Below are positions 14,938 through 25,686 of a stretch of DNA of 30,807 bases, in pieces; the first letter of the stretch is position 1; each line of letters opens with the position of its first letter. A program made the translations under genes and the position numbers. Under the pieces are notes generated by a model. That model worked only from the letters and a program-made list of their open reading frames with translations, was not told the origin of the DNA and did no database searches. The stretch is from Myxococcota bacterium (lineage in GTDB: Bacteria; Myxococcota_A; UBA9160; PR03): NCBI GenBank assembly GCA_030066475.1, contig JASJBO010000102.1, positions 1 to 30,807 of the forward strand, in the 5' to 3' direction.

Positions 14938-16104
14938 ATGAGCGCCGACCCGATGCTGCTCTTCCCGGGCACGGACGGCCGCCCGCCGCGCCCACCGCAC
15001 GAGGTGTATCGCGCCTTGCGGGCCGAACGGCCCGTCGCTCCGATGTCGCGCGACGTGGGCACCGCCTACCTGGTGACGCGCTACGGCGACGTGCAGGAGG
15101 CGCTGCGCAACGACGCGCTGTTCTCGAACCGCTCGAACGCGCCGACGATCGGCGCGGTGATGGGGCGCACCATCATCGAGATGGACGGGCGCGAGCACCT
15201 GCGCCACCGCAACCTGATCACCCCGTCGCTCGCCCCGCGCGCGCTGCGCGGCGACTTCCCCAAGCTGGTGGAGTCGATCGCGCACGAGCTGATCGACGCC
15301 TTCGCGTCGCGCGGGCGCGCCGAGCTGGTCGCCGAGTTCACCTTCACCTACCCGCTGCGCGTGTTCACGCGCATCCTGGGGATTCCGTCGGCGGACTACG
15401 CCGCGGTCCACCGCTGGTCGATCGAGCTGACCGGCATCCAGCAGGATCCGGAGCGCGCCCACGCCGCCTCGCGCGCGATGGGCGACTACCTGGCCGCGGC
15501 GATGCGCGAGCAGGGCGAGCGAGGGCAGCCCGGTCTGATCGGTCGCCTGCTGGAGGCCGAGGTGGACGGCGAGCGGCTGACTCACGAGGAGGTGGTGAGC
15601 TTCCTGCGCCTGCTGGTGATCGCGGGCGCCGAGACCACCTACCACCTGCTCGGCAGCGGCCTGTTCGCGCTGCTCACCCGACCCGAGCGCCTGGAGGCGC
15701 TGCGCGCCGACCGCACGCTGATGGGCAGCTTCCTCGACGAGGCGCTGCGCTGGGAGTCGCCGATCCAGTGGGTGACGCGCGAGACGCTGGCGCCTACGGC
15801 GCTGTCGGGCGTGGAGCTTCCGGCGAGCACGCCCCTGCTGGTGGCGATCGGCTCTGCGAACCGCGACGAGAGCGTCTTTCCCGACGCCGACGAATTCGAC
15901 CTGCGCCGCGACCCCAACCCGCATCTGGCCTTCGGCTTCGGCCGCCACTACTGCGCGGGCTCGCGTCTCGCGCTGCTCGAGGCCCGGGTCGCCCTCGACG
16001 CGCTGCTCGACCGGCTGCCCGACCTGCGGCTCGAGCCGGAGGCCGCGTGTGCCATCGACGGGCTGGCGTTCCGCGGGCCCGACGAGTTGCCGGTCCGGTT
16101 CTGA
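14938..16104 (+). CDS. Cytochrome P450
   Basis: 388-residue soluble bacterial P450, a heme-thiolate monooxygenase that needs separately encoded ferredoxin and reductase (not seen here). The C-helix HLRHRN (87-92) contacts heme propionates. The I-helix oxygen-activation motif is AGAETT (229-234), the K-helix ExxR is EALR (268-271), and the heme-binding loop FGFGRHYCAGSRLAL has the proximal Cys339. ATG 14938 gives the usual short N-terminus (SADPMLLFPGTDG); GTG at 14920 or 14923 would add six or five residues. TTGACG at 14901-14906 may be a -35 element. It lies between an exported beta-propeller and an exported TPR-like protein, so context does not reveal its substrate. The overall pattern resembles CYP107/CYP125-type bacterial P450s, but I cannot assign a family. 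Confidence 0.95.
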   Translation: MSADPMLLFPGTDGRPPRPPHEVYRALRAERPVAPMSRDVGTAYLVTRYGDVQEALRNDALFSNRSNAPTIGAVMGRTIIEMDGREHLRHRNLITPSLAPRALRGDFPKLVESIAHELIDAFASRGRAELVAEFTFTYPLRVFTRILGIPSADYAAVHRWSIELTGIQQDPERAHAASRAMGDYLAAAMREQGERGQPGLIGRLLEAEVDGERLTHEEVVSFLRLLVIAGAETTYHLLGSGLFALLTRPERLEALRADRTLMGSFLDEALRWESPIQWVTRETLAPTALSGVELPASTPLLVAIGSANRDESVFPDADEFDLRRDPNPHLAFGFGRHYCAGSRLALLEARVALDALLDRLPDLRLEPEAACAIDGLAFRGPDELPVRF

Positions 16105-16138
16105 ACGCGGCTTCGCCGAAGAGGTCTTTCCGCTTCAG

Positions 16139-16149
16139 TAGTCTAATCT
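16139..16149 (+). promoter_or_regulatory. Overlapping TAGTCT/TAATCT -10-like hexamers
   Basis: TAGTCT (16139-16144) and TAATCT (16144-16149) lie 10 and 5 nt before ATG 16155, with no Shine-Dalgarno between. The local AT content contrasts with the GC-rich surroundings. This is a candidate leaderless promoter. Confidence 0.4.
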
Positions 16150-16154
16150 GGGGC

Positions 16155-17045
16155 ATGGGAACGCGTCTCCTTGCCGTCGTCCTCCTCGCGGCTCTCGCCG
16201 GACCGAACGACGCGAGTGGGAGCGACGCGCTTCGGGCGGCGCTCGGACGCGGAGACGCGGGCTGGGCGCGCCGCGCCGAGGGTCACGACGGGGCGCGGAT
16301 TCGCCCCGCCGCCGTCGACGAGGCCGCACAGGCCTACGCAGAGGCGCTGTCGCTCGACGGCGACGCGCTCGACGCGCACTGGCGGCGCGTGCGCGCGCTG
16401 TGGTTCGGCGCCCAGTTCGCGGAGGTGGACGACGCCGAGCGCAAGGCGCGCTCGGAGCGGGCGCGCGAGGCGGCCGAGGCAGGTCTGCGCGCGCTCGCGC
16501 GCGCGCTCGACGGGCGCGACCCCGCGCGCCTCGAGCCCGAGGAGTTGGCCGTCGCGGTGCCGCCCGAGCTGTCCGGCGACGCGGCGCGCGCGCTGTTCTG
16601 GTCGGCGCTCGCCTGGGGCACCTGGAGCCGCAGCCACGGCCTGCTGGCCGCGGTCCGACAGGGCGTCGCGGGCCGCATGCACCGCTATGCGCTCGGCGCG
16701 CTGGCGCTCGATCCCACGGTCGAGCGCGGCGGACCGCAGCGCCTGCTGGCCCGCCTCCACGCCGAGCTGCCGCGGGTGCCGTTCGTCTCGGGCTGGGTCG
16801 ACCGCGACGAGGCGCTGCGCTGGGCCGAGCGCGCCTTCTCCGTCGACCCCCACCACCCCGGCAACCAGCTCTCGCTCGCGCTCACGCTGCTCGACGTCGC
16901 GCCCGAGCGGCGACGCGAGGATGCCCGGCACCTGCTCGAACGCCTGGCGGAGCTCGAGCCCTCGGCGGGGGAACGCGTCGAGGACCTCGCGATCCAGGCC
17001 GAGGCCCGCGAAACCCTGAGCAAGATCCGCGCGCCCCGCGGGTAG
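16155..17045 (+). CDS. Exported TPR-like protein, possibly TatT family
   Basis: 296-residue protein with a signal peptide (GTRLLAVVLLAALAG, cleavage near residue 20) and a helical mature domain. The pattern VDEAAQAYAEALSLDGDALDAHWRRVRALWF, then a helical block, then FWSALAWGTWSRSHGLLAAVRQGVAGRM and RLLARLHAELPRVPFVSGWVDRDEALRWAERA resembles the TatT (TRAP-transporter T-component) group of periplasmic TPR lipoproteins, which form rings with substrate-binding proteins. No lipobox Cys is seen, and no TRAP permease lies in the window, so the transporter link is unproven. It is 38 bp upstream of the histidine kinase on the same strand and could supply a signal to it, but that is only positional. 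Confidence 0.6.
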   Translation: MGTRLLAVVLLAALAGPNDASGSDALRAALGRGDAGWARRAEGHDGARIRPAAVDEAAQAYAEALSLDGDALDAHWRRVRALWFGAQFAEVDDAERKARSERAREAAEAGLRALARALDGRDPARLEPEELAVAVPPELSGDAARALFWSALAWGTWSRSHGLLAAVRQGVAGRMHRYALGALALDPTVERGGPQRLLARLHAELPRVPFVSGWVDRDEALRWAERAFSVDPHHPGNQLSLALTLLDVAPERRREDARHLLERLAELEPSAGERVEDLAIQAEARETLSKIRAPRG

Positions 17046-17083
17046 CGACGACACCACCCCGGCCGCGTGTTACACCCTCGGGT

Positions 17084-18886
17084 ATGCGCCTGGCGGTCAA
17101 GACCTCGCTGGTCTCCGCGGCTGCGCTGATCGCCGTCACGCTCGTGCTGGGCTGGGTCTATGAACGGCGCTTTCGCGGCTTCGAGGAGGAGCTGACGCGA
17201 CGCACCGCGCAGCTGCTCGGCCGCGAGCTGGCGGCGGCGCTGAGCGAGCCGAGCCTGTCGCGGATCCTGCGCGGTGACGCGCCCACCCGCACCCACCTGC
17301 GCAAGATGATCGCGGGCGTCACCCAGGGCTCACAGGTGGTGCAATCGGTGACGGTGGTGAACGCCAGGGGCGTCGTCGTGGCCAGCGACGTGCTCGAGGT
17401 CGGCACCCGGACGACGACGCCCGCGGAGCTGTTCGGCGACGAGCGCGAGACCCTGCGCCAGGGCGGCGAGCCCGACGAGCCCAGCCACTCGATCGTGGTG
17501 CCGCTCGAGCGCCGCGGTCACCTGGCGGGCTACCTGCGCCTCCGCCTCAGCGGACCGCGCATCGCGCGCGCCTTCGGCGCGCTGCGCGGGGACTTCGCCC
17601 TGGCGGGCGGCATCGCGCTGCTGGGCGTGATCGCGATCGGCGCGCTGGTGCAGCTCGAGCTGTGGCGGCGCGGGCGGTCCCTGGCCCACGCGATCGAGGC
17701 GCTCGCGGACGGGCGCTCCGGCGACCCCAGCGCGGCCGGCTCGGAGTTCGCGCAGGTGTTCGAGACCGCGGGTCGGGTGGCCCGCGAGCTGGCCGACGCG
17801 CGCAGCGCGCGCGCGCGCGCGCACCGGCAGCTCGGCACGCTGACCGGCTGCCTCGACGTGGGCATCCTGGTGCTGGGCCCGACCGGGACGCTCGAGTTCG
17901 CCAGCCCACGCGCCGGCGAGCTGCTCGGCGCCAGCTCGCCGGACGCGCTGGCGGAGCGCTGGATCGACCAGCGCGCCTCGCTGGCGACCGCCCTCGCGGC
18001 GGCGCGCGCCGACGCCGACGACGGCCCGGCCCAGGTGGACTGGCGGCCCGCCGGCGCGGACGGCGCCGCCGCGCGGACGCTGCGCCTCGAGAGCTACCCC
18101 CTCGCGGAGGACGCCGACGAGGGGCACCTGGTGCTGCTGAAGGACGGCGCCCTGTTGTCGGCGCTGGAGACCGACCTGCGGCTCGCCACGCAGGTGCGTT
18201 CGTTCGCCCACCTGTACCGCGCCGTCGCCCACGAGCTGCGCGCGCCGCTCTCCGCGCTGTCGACCAGCCTCGAGCGGCTCGAGACCTCGCTCGAGAGCGA
18301 GCCCGGCGAGCGGGCCGACGTCCGGCAGCGCCGCCGCGACAGCGTCGCGGTGGCGCGCGACGAGCTGCGCCGGCTCGACGCGTCGCTCTACGTGATGCTC
18401 GCCGAGACCGCCCCGCCGAGCAGCGGCACCGAGCGCATCGACCTGCGCGTACTGCTGCTCGACCTCGAGCGCCTGCTGGCGCCGCAGGCGGCCCGTCAGA
18501 AGGTCCAGATCGAGGTGCAGATCCCGGACGCCGAGGTGGCGGTGCGGGCGCGCCGCGACCACCTCAAGCAGGCGGTGCTGAACGTGGCGATCAACGCGCT
18601 CGAGGCGATGCCCGACGGCGGCTGGCTGCGGCTCGACGTGAGCGCCGACGGCGGCCCCGCCGTGCTGGGGGTGCGCGACAGCGGCCCGGGCATCCCCCTG
18701 GACCGCATCGGGCGGATCTTCGAGATGCACTACTCCACCAAGGAGAGCGGCACCGGCATCGGTCTCTACGTGGCGCGCTCGGTGGTGGAGGCGCTCGGCG
18801 GCACCCTGCGGGCCGAATCGGTTCCCGAGCACGGCTCCCGCTTCGAGCTGCGCCTGCCCCTGGCGCCCGAGGACGAGACGGCGTGA
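17084..18886 (+). CDS. Membrane sensor histidine kinase
   Basis: 600-residue kinase. TM1 is at about 8-25 and TM2 at about 171-192, enclosing an extracytoplasmic sensor region of about 145 residues with a PDC/Cache-like feel (VVQSVTVVNARGVVVASDVLEVG). A HAMP-like linker (about 193-245) is followed by a PAS-like segment (about 250-355, LDVGILVLGPTGTLEFASPRA). The dimerisation/phosphoacceptor helix has RAVAHELRAPLSAL with His383. The ATPase domain has the N-box NVAINALEAMP, G1 DSGPGIPLDRIGRIFEMHYSTK and G2 SGTGIGLYVAR. ATG 17084 has TACACC 7 nt upstream and no Shine-Dalgarno. Its stop overlaps the response regulator's ATG (TGATG), so the pair is translationally coupled. The ligand is unknown. 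Confidence 0.95.
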   Translation: MRLAVKTSLVSAAALIAVTLVLGWVYERRFRGFEEELTRRTAQLLGRELAAALSEPSLSRILRGDAPTRTHLRKMIAGVTQGSQVVQSVTVVNARGVVVASDVLEVGTRTTTPAELFGDERETLRQGGEPDEPSHSIVVPLERRGHLAGYLRLRLSGPRIARAFGALRGDFALAGGIALLGVIAIGALVQLELWRRGRSLAHAIEALADGRSGDPSAAGSEFAQVFETAGRVARELADARSARARAHRQLGTLTGCLDVGILVLGPTGTLEFASPRAGELLGASSPDALAERWIDQRASLATALAAARADADDGPAQVDWRPAGADGAAARTLRLESYPLAEDADEGHLVLLKDGALLSALETDLRLATQVRSFAHLYRAVAHELRAPLSALSTSLERLETSLESEPGERADVRQRRRDSVAVARDELRRLDASLYVMLAETAPPSSGTERIDLRVLLLDLERLLAPQAARQKVQIEVQIPDAEVAVRARRDHLKQAVLNVAINALEAMPDGGWLRLDVSADGGPAVLGVRDSGPGIPLDRIGRIFEMHYSTKESGTGIGLYVARSVVEALGGTLRAESVPEHGSRFELRLPLAPEDETA

Positions 18887-20217
18887 TGCAGGCGCTGATC
18901 GTCGACGACGACCGCCACGTCGGCCTGGCCCTCGCCGAGTGGGTACGCAACGAGGGCTTCGAGGTCGCGACCGCCGGCTCGCTGGCCGCGGCGCGCGCCG
19001 AGGCCGAGAAGGTGCAGCCGGACCTGATCCTGCTCGACCTGTCGCTGCCCGACGGCTCGGGCCTCGAGCTGCTCGCCGACGGCGAGGCCGCGCGCCAGGC
19101 GCTGGTGGTGGTGATCACGGCCCACGCCACCGTCGAGACGGCGGTGGAGGCGCTGCGCCTGGGGGCGATCGACTACCTGACCAAGCCGGCGGACCGGGCG
19201 CGACTGTCCGCGGTGCTCGCCAACGTGGCGCGCACGCGCGCCTACCGCACCCAGATCCGGGAGCTGCGCGGCGAGCTGCGCCGGCTCGGGCGCTTCGGAC
19301 TGCTGGTGGGCGCGTCGCCGGCGATGCGCGCGGTGTACGAGCTGATCGAACGCGTGGCGCCGACGGACGCCACGGTGCTCGTCACGGGCGATAGCGGCAC
19401 CGGAAAGGAGCTGGCCGCCCGCACCCTGCACGCGCTCTCGCGGCGCGCCGACCAGCCGTTCGTGGCGCTCAACGCAGCCGCCATCTCGTCGCAGCTGACC
19501 GAGAGCGAGCTGTTCGGCCACGAGCGCGGCAGCTTCACCGGAGCCGACCGCGCCCGGGCAGGGTACTTCGAGGCGGCCAGCGGCGGAACGCTGTTCCTGG
19601 ACGAGATCACCGAGATGCCCGCCGAGCTGCAGACACGGCTGCTGCGGGTGCTGGAGACCGGCAGCGTGACCCGCGTGGGCAGCACCCGCGAGACGCCGGT
19701 GGACGTCCGCATCGTCGCCGCCACGAATCGCGATCCCGAAGAGGCCGTCGCCGAGGAGCGCCTGCGCGAGGACCTGCTGTACCGGCTGAACGTGTTCCCG
19801 ATCCACATGCCGGCCCTGCGCGAGCGCGGCGAGGACGTCGCCCTGCTCGCCGAGCACTTCCTGACCGTCTGCAACGAGCGCGAGGGCAGCGCCAAGCGCT
19901 TCGCGCCCGGCGCGCTCGAGGCGCTCGGCGCGCGGCGCTGGCCCGGCAACGTGCGCGAGCTCGAGAACGCCGTGCGCCGGGCGTTCATCCTGGCGGACGG
20001 CGAGATCGGCCTCGACCTGATGCCGGCGCGGGGAGCGCCGGCGCGGGGCGCGGCGTCGCTCGAGGTCCGCGTCGGCACGCCGCTCGACGAGATCGAGCGC
20101 CGCGTCGTGCTGGCCACGCTCCAGGCGTGCGGCGGCAACCGCCAGCGCACGGCCGAGCAGCTCGGCATCAGCCCGAAGACGCTCTACAACCGGCTCAAGC
20201 AGTACGAGGTCTCCTGA
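18886..20217 (+). CDS. NtrC-type sigma-54 response regulator
   Basis: 443-residue regulator with three domains. The receiver (1-115) has acidic residues at LIVDDD, the phosphoacceptor Asp51 in LILLDLSLPDGSG and Lys100 in DYLTKPAD. The AAA+ sigma-54 activator domain (about 135-365) has Walker A GDSGTGKE (168-175), the sigma-54 loop GSFTGA (215-220; Ser replaces the usual Ala, with Phe and Thr retained), Walker B GGTLFLDE (233-240) and the WPGNVRELENAVRR segment. A Fis-type helix-turn-helix is at the C-terminus (GGNRQRTAEQLGISPKTLYNRLKQ). It should open promoter complexes with RpoN when phosphorylated by the adjacent kinase. A dyad just after its stop and a -24/-12 promoter about 90 bp further on suggest the next gene is a target. 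A GTG one codon upstream is an alternative start. Confidence 0.96.
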   Translation: MQALIVDDDRHVGLALAEWVRNEGFEVATAGSLAAARAEAEKVQPDLILLDLSLPDGSGLELLADGEAARQALVVVITAHATVETAVEALRLGAIDYLTKPADRARLSAVLANVARTRAYRTQIRELRGELRRLGRFGLLVGASPAMRAVYELIERVAPTDATVLVTGDSGTGKELAARTLHALSRRADQPFVALNAAAISSQLTESELFGHERGSFTGADRARAGYFEAASGGTLFLDEITEMPAELQTRLLRVLETGSVTRVGSTRETPVDVRIVAATNRDPEEAVAEERLREDLLYRLNVFPIHMPALRERGEDVALLAEHFLTVCNEREGSAKRFAPGALEALGARRWPGNVRELENAVRRAFILADGEIGLDLMPARGAPARGAASLEVRVGTPLDEIERRVVLATLQACGGNRQRTAEQLGISPKTLYNRLKQYEVS

Positions 20218-20218
20218 G

Positions 20219-20237
20219 ACCGGTCGTTCCGACCGGT
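20219..20237. promoter_or_regulatory. Perfect dyad, candidate activator binding site
   Basis: ACCGGTCG (20219-20226), loop TTC, CGACCGGT (20230-20237) is a perfect 8-bp inverted repeat, with a further half-site CGACCGCC at 20243-20250. Its centre is about 105 bp upstream of the predicted sigma-54 start, a typical enhancer distance. It could instead be a terminator hairpin for the regulator gene, but there is no U-tract. Confidence 0.5.
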
Positions 20238-20308
20238 AACTCCGACCGCCGGGCCCCGGGCGAGACGCCTGCGGCGCGCGCAGGGCGCGCGAGAGCACCC
20301 GACCAGAT

Positions 20309-20324
20309 CGGCACGAAACGTGCT
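20309..20324 (+). promoter_or_regulatory. Sigma-54 (-24/-12) promoter candidate
   Basis: CGGCACGAAACGTGCT matches the consensus TGGCACGRNNNTTGCW at 11 of the 13 defined positions. The invariant GG (20310-20311) and GC (20322-20323) are separated by exactly 10 bp. Transcription should start near 20335, giving a leader of about 150 nt before the gene at 20488. An NtrC-type activator gene lies immediately upstream. Confidence 0.65.
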
Positions 20325-20410
20325 CCTGCTTCCGGCGGGCACGCACAAGGGGATCGCGCGGCGTGGATGTCGCTCTCGGGGCGGGAGCAGTCCGCGTCGT
20401 CCGGACCCCG

Positions 20411-20458
20411 CAGGAGGAGGAGCCGGCCTCGCGGCTCGAGGCCGGCTCCTTCCTCCTG
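20411..20458 (+). terminator. Long hairpin in the leader of the small exported gene
   Basis: 20411-20431 pairs with 20437-20458 over 21 bp with a single one-base bulge; the core is GAGCCGGCCTCG / CGAGGCCGGCTC with loop CGGCT. A CT-rich tail (TCCTTCCTCC) is part of the 3' arm. It may terminate the kinase-regulator operon or act as an attenuator or stabilising structure for the sigma-54 transcript. The 5' arm contains Shine-Dalgarno-like AGGAGG that would be sequestered. Confidence 0.5.
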
Positions 20459-20487
20459 CACGCCTTTCAGCGACCGAGGAGGACGGG

Positions 20488-20874
20488 ATGATGGGGAAGC
20501 GAGTCGAGATCCGCGGATCTCGTGCAGTCGGTCTGGCAGCGGCCTGTCTGCTGGCTCTGGGAACGCCCTCGGCGGTCAGCGCCGAGGCGGGCGAGGAGCC
20601 GGCTTCGCCGCCGGCCGTCTCGGAGGCCCCGCCGGCCGACGCGCGCACGGTGACCGGCACGGTGGTGCTCGCAGCGCGCAGCGCCGCCGGGGCGCCGCGC
20701 AGCGTCGAGGTCGTCGCGGAGGACGGAACCCGGTACAAGGTTCGAGAAGGGGGTGACGGCGAGGCGCTCGCCGATCACGTGGGCCAGGAGGTCACCATCA
20801 CGGGCAGCGTTCGCGCCAACCCGGAAGGTCTCGACTGGCTCGAGGTCGAGCGCTTCGAGGTGCACGGCGGCTGA
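20488..20874 (+). CDS. Small exported OB-fold-like protein
   Basis: 128-residue protein. ATG 20488 is preceded by a good GAGGAGG site; a second ATG follows at once. The signal peptide has a basic start, a hydrophobic core (AVGLAAACLLALG) and likely cleavage at VSA/EAG. A Pro/Ala/Glu linker (about 35-53) leads into a single beta-rich domain: TVTGTVVLAAR, SVEVVAEDGTRYKV, VGQEVTITGSV, LDWLEVERFEV. This strand pattern looks like a compact OB-fold of the kind seen in small periplasmic stress or ligand-binding proteins. I do not recognise a named family and see no Cys or catalytic motif. It is the only gene between the sigma-54 promoter candidate and a strong terminator, so it is probably the direct output of the adjacent two-component system. 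Confidence 0.75.
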   Translation: MMGKRVEIRGSRAVGLAAACLLALGTPSAVSAEAGEEPASPPAVSEAPPADARTVTGTVVLAARSAAGAPRSVEVVAEDGTRYKVREGGDGEALADHVGQEVTITGSVRANPEGLDWLEVERFEVHGG

Positions 20875-20908
20875 AACAGCCCCCCCACGGGCTCTGCCGC
20901 CGGGCTTG

Positions 20909-20942
20909 GGGGCCGGTCACTCGTGGCCGGGTGACCGGCCCC
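20909..20942. terminator. Bidirectional terminator hairpin
   Basis: A 12-bp perfect stem (arms 20909-20920 and 20931-20942, core GGCCGGTCAC / GTGACCGGCC) with a 10-nt loop lies between the convergent stops of the small exported gene and hemF, followed by GATTTCG on the plus strand. Confidence 0.75.
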
Positions 20943-20949
20943 GATTTCG

Positions 20950-24151
<3,202 letters not shown>

Positions 24152-24155
<4 letters not shown>

Positions 24156-24487
24156 TCTTTCTCGACCCCCGCGCGCAGCGGATAGCCGCGCTCCTCGGCC
24201 AGCCGGTGCACGGTGGCCGCCTTCGTCTCCGCCACCTCGAGCACGTAGACGCCCGCGATGCCGAGCCCGCCGCGGTGGATCTGGAGCATCAGCTCGGTCG
24301 CCTCGGCGGGGCTCTTGCGGAACACGCGCTCCAGCACGCCCACCACGAACTCCATGGGCGTGTAGTCGTCGTTGTAGAGCACGACCTTGAACTTCGGAGG
24401 ACGGGCCACCCGCTCGCGCGTCTGCGTGGTGGTGTCGCGCTCCCGCAGCGGGAGCTCGGGGGCCGGCTTCTTCGGTCCTTCCGCCAT
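24152..24487 (-). CDS. clpS: ClpS N-degron adaptor
   Basis: 111-residue adaptor that binds N-terminal Leu/Phe/Tyr/Trp residues and delivers those proteins to ClpA. The flexible N-terminal tail (about 1-30) engages ClpA. The core FKVVLYNDDYTPMEFVVGVL contains the Asn-Asp-Asp that coordinate the substrate alpha-amino group, and LMLQIHRGG contains the conserved His. The C-terminal helix is VYVLEVAETKAATVHRLAEERGYPL. ATG 24487 begins a tail of normal length. It is the first gene of clpS-clpA-hemF and is divergent from the FemAB-like gene across about 40 bp, so the two promoters must be closely packed or overlapping. Confidence 0.96.
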
Positions 24488-24516
24488 CGCGGGGAGGATA
24501 GCGAGGCCGTCCCGGT

Positions 24517-24522
24517 TAGACT
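24517..24522 (+). promoter_or_regulatory. TAGACT -10-like hexamer before FemAB-like gene
   Basis: TAGACT lies 7 nt before ATG 24530 with no Shine-Dalgarno in between, matching the ispH arrangement. A candidate leaderless promoter; no clear -35 was found. Confidence 0.4.
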
Positions 24523-24529
24523 CGGTCCG

Positions 24530-25669
24530 ATGCCCACCATCGAGCTGGCCGAAGGCGTGCGGAGCGTCCCGCGCGACGACTGGAACGCGCTGGTCGCCGA
24601 CGACTCCCCGTTCCTCGAGTGGGAGTGGCTGGCCTCGCTCGAGGAGGCCGGCACCCTGGGCGCCGAGCGCGGCTGGCTGCCGCGGCCGCTGCTGGTGCGC
24701 GACGACGGCCGGCTGGTGGCGGCCTGCCCGGTCTACATCAAGGGCCACAGCGAAGGCGAGTTCGTGTTCGACTTCGCCTGGGCCGACGCCGCGCACCGCG
24801 CCGGCATCGACTACTACCCGAAGCTCCTGGTGGGCGTGCCCTTCACCCCGGTCAGCGGCGGGCGCATCCTCACGGCGCCGGGCGCGGAGCGTGCCGCCTG
24901 GATCGGCGTGTGCGCCGACGCGCTGCGCCAGCTCTGCGACTCGAACCAGCTCTCCGGCGTCCACGTCAACTTCTGCCGCGAGGACGAGTTCGCGGTGCTG
25001 CGCGAGCGCGGCTACCTGGGCCGGCTGGGGCTCCAGTACCACTGGCACGACGACGGCTACGGCGACTTCGACGACTACCTGGCGGCGCTGCGCAGCAAGC
25101 GCCGCAACCAGGTGCGGCGCGAGCTGCGCGGCGTGCGCGAGCAGGGCATCGAGATCGCGGTGCGCACCGGGGACGACATCCCGGACGCCTGGTTCGCCCC
25201 GATGTACCGGTTCTACCGCGAGACGATCGACCACAACCCGTGGGGCCGGCCCTACCTGAACGAGCGGCTCTTCGAGCTGCTGCGCGAGCGCTTCCGCCAC
25301 CGGCTGTGCTTCGTGGTGGCGCTGCGCGGCGGGCGGCCGATCGCGGGCGCGCTCAACGTGCAGAAGGGCGACGCGCTGTACGGCCGCTACTGGGGCGCGG
25401 TCGAGCCGGTGCGCCACCTGCACTTCGCCGTCTGCTACTACGCGGGCATCGAGCACAGCATTCGCGTCGGGCTGCGCCGCTTCGAGCCGGGCGCCGGCGG
25501 CCAGTACAAGCAGCTGCGCGGCTTCGACGCGCAGCCGACCCGCAGCGCCCATTTCCTGAACGAGCCGCGGCTGGCCCACGCGGTCGCCCGCTACCTCGAG
25601 GCCGAGCGCACCGAGACGCGCGAGACGATCGACTGGTATCGCGAGCACACGGCGCACAAGCGCGGCTGA
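24530..25669 (+). CDS. FemAB-like / GNAT acyltransferase (COG3146-type)
   Basis: 379-residue cytoplasmic protein of the FemAB-like GNAT group annotated as 'peptidogalycan biosynthesis protein' in many proteobacteria. Landmarks are SPFLEWEWLASLEEAG near the N-terminus, YPKLLVGVPFTPVSGGRIL, QYHWHDDGYGDFDDYLAALRSKRRNQVRRE, FYRETIDHNPWGRPYL, and the C-terminal acyltransferase core GALNVQKGDALYGRYWGA with RFEPGAGGQYKQLRGF. FemAB relatives transfer aminoacyl groups to peptidoglycan precursors, but the true substrate of this subgroup is not established. No signal or membrane segment is seen. The next gene starts 17 bp downstream and may be co-transcribed, although it has its own -10-like element. 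Confidence 0.88.
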   Translation: MPTIELAEGVRSVPRDDWNALVADDSPFLEWEWLASLEEAGTLGAERGWLPRPLLVRDDGRLVAACPVYIKGHSEGEFVFDFAWADAAHRAGIDYYPKLLVGVPFTPVSGGRILTAPGAERAAWIGVCADALRQLCDSNQLSGVHVNFCREDEFAVLRERGYLGRLGLQYHWHDDGYGDFDDYLAALRSKRRNQVRRELRGVREQGIEIAVRTGDDIPDAWFAPMYRFYRETIDHNPWGRPYLNERLFELLRERFRHRLCFVVALRGGRPIAGALNVQKGDALYGRYWGAVEPVRHLHFAVCYYAGIEHSIRVGLRRFEPGAGGQYKQLRGFDAQPTRSAHFLNEPRLAHAVARYLEAERTETRETIDWYREHTAHKRG

Positions 25670-25674
25670 CGGGT

Positions 25675-25680
25675 TAGCCT
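25675..25680 (+). promoter_or_regulatory. TAGCCT -10-like hexamer before DCC-family gene
   Basis: TAGCCT lies 6 nt before ATG 25687 in the 17-bp gap after the FemAB-like gene, with no Shine-Dalgarno. A candidate internal leaderless promoter. Confidence 0.35.
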
Positions 25681-25686
25681 GTACCA

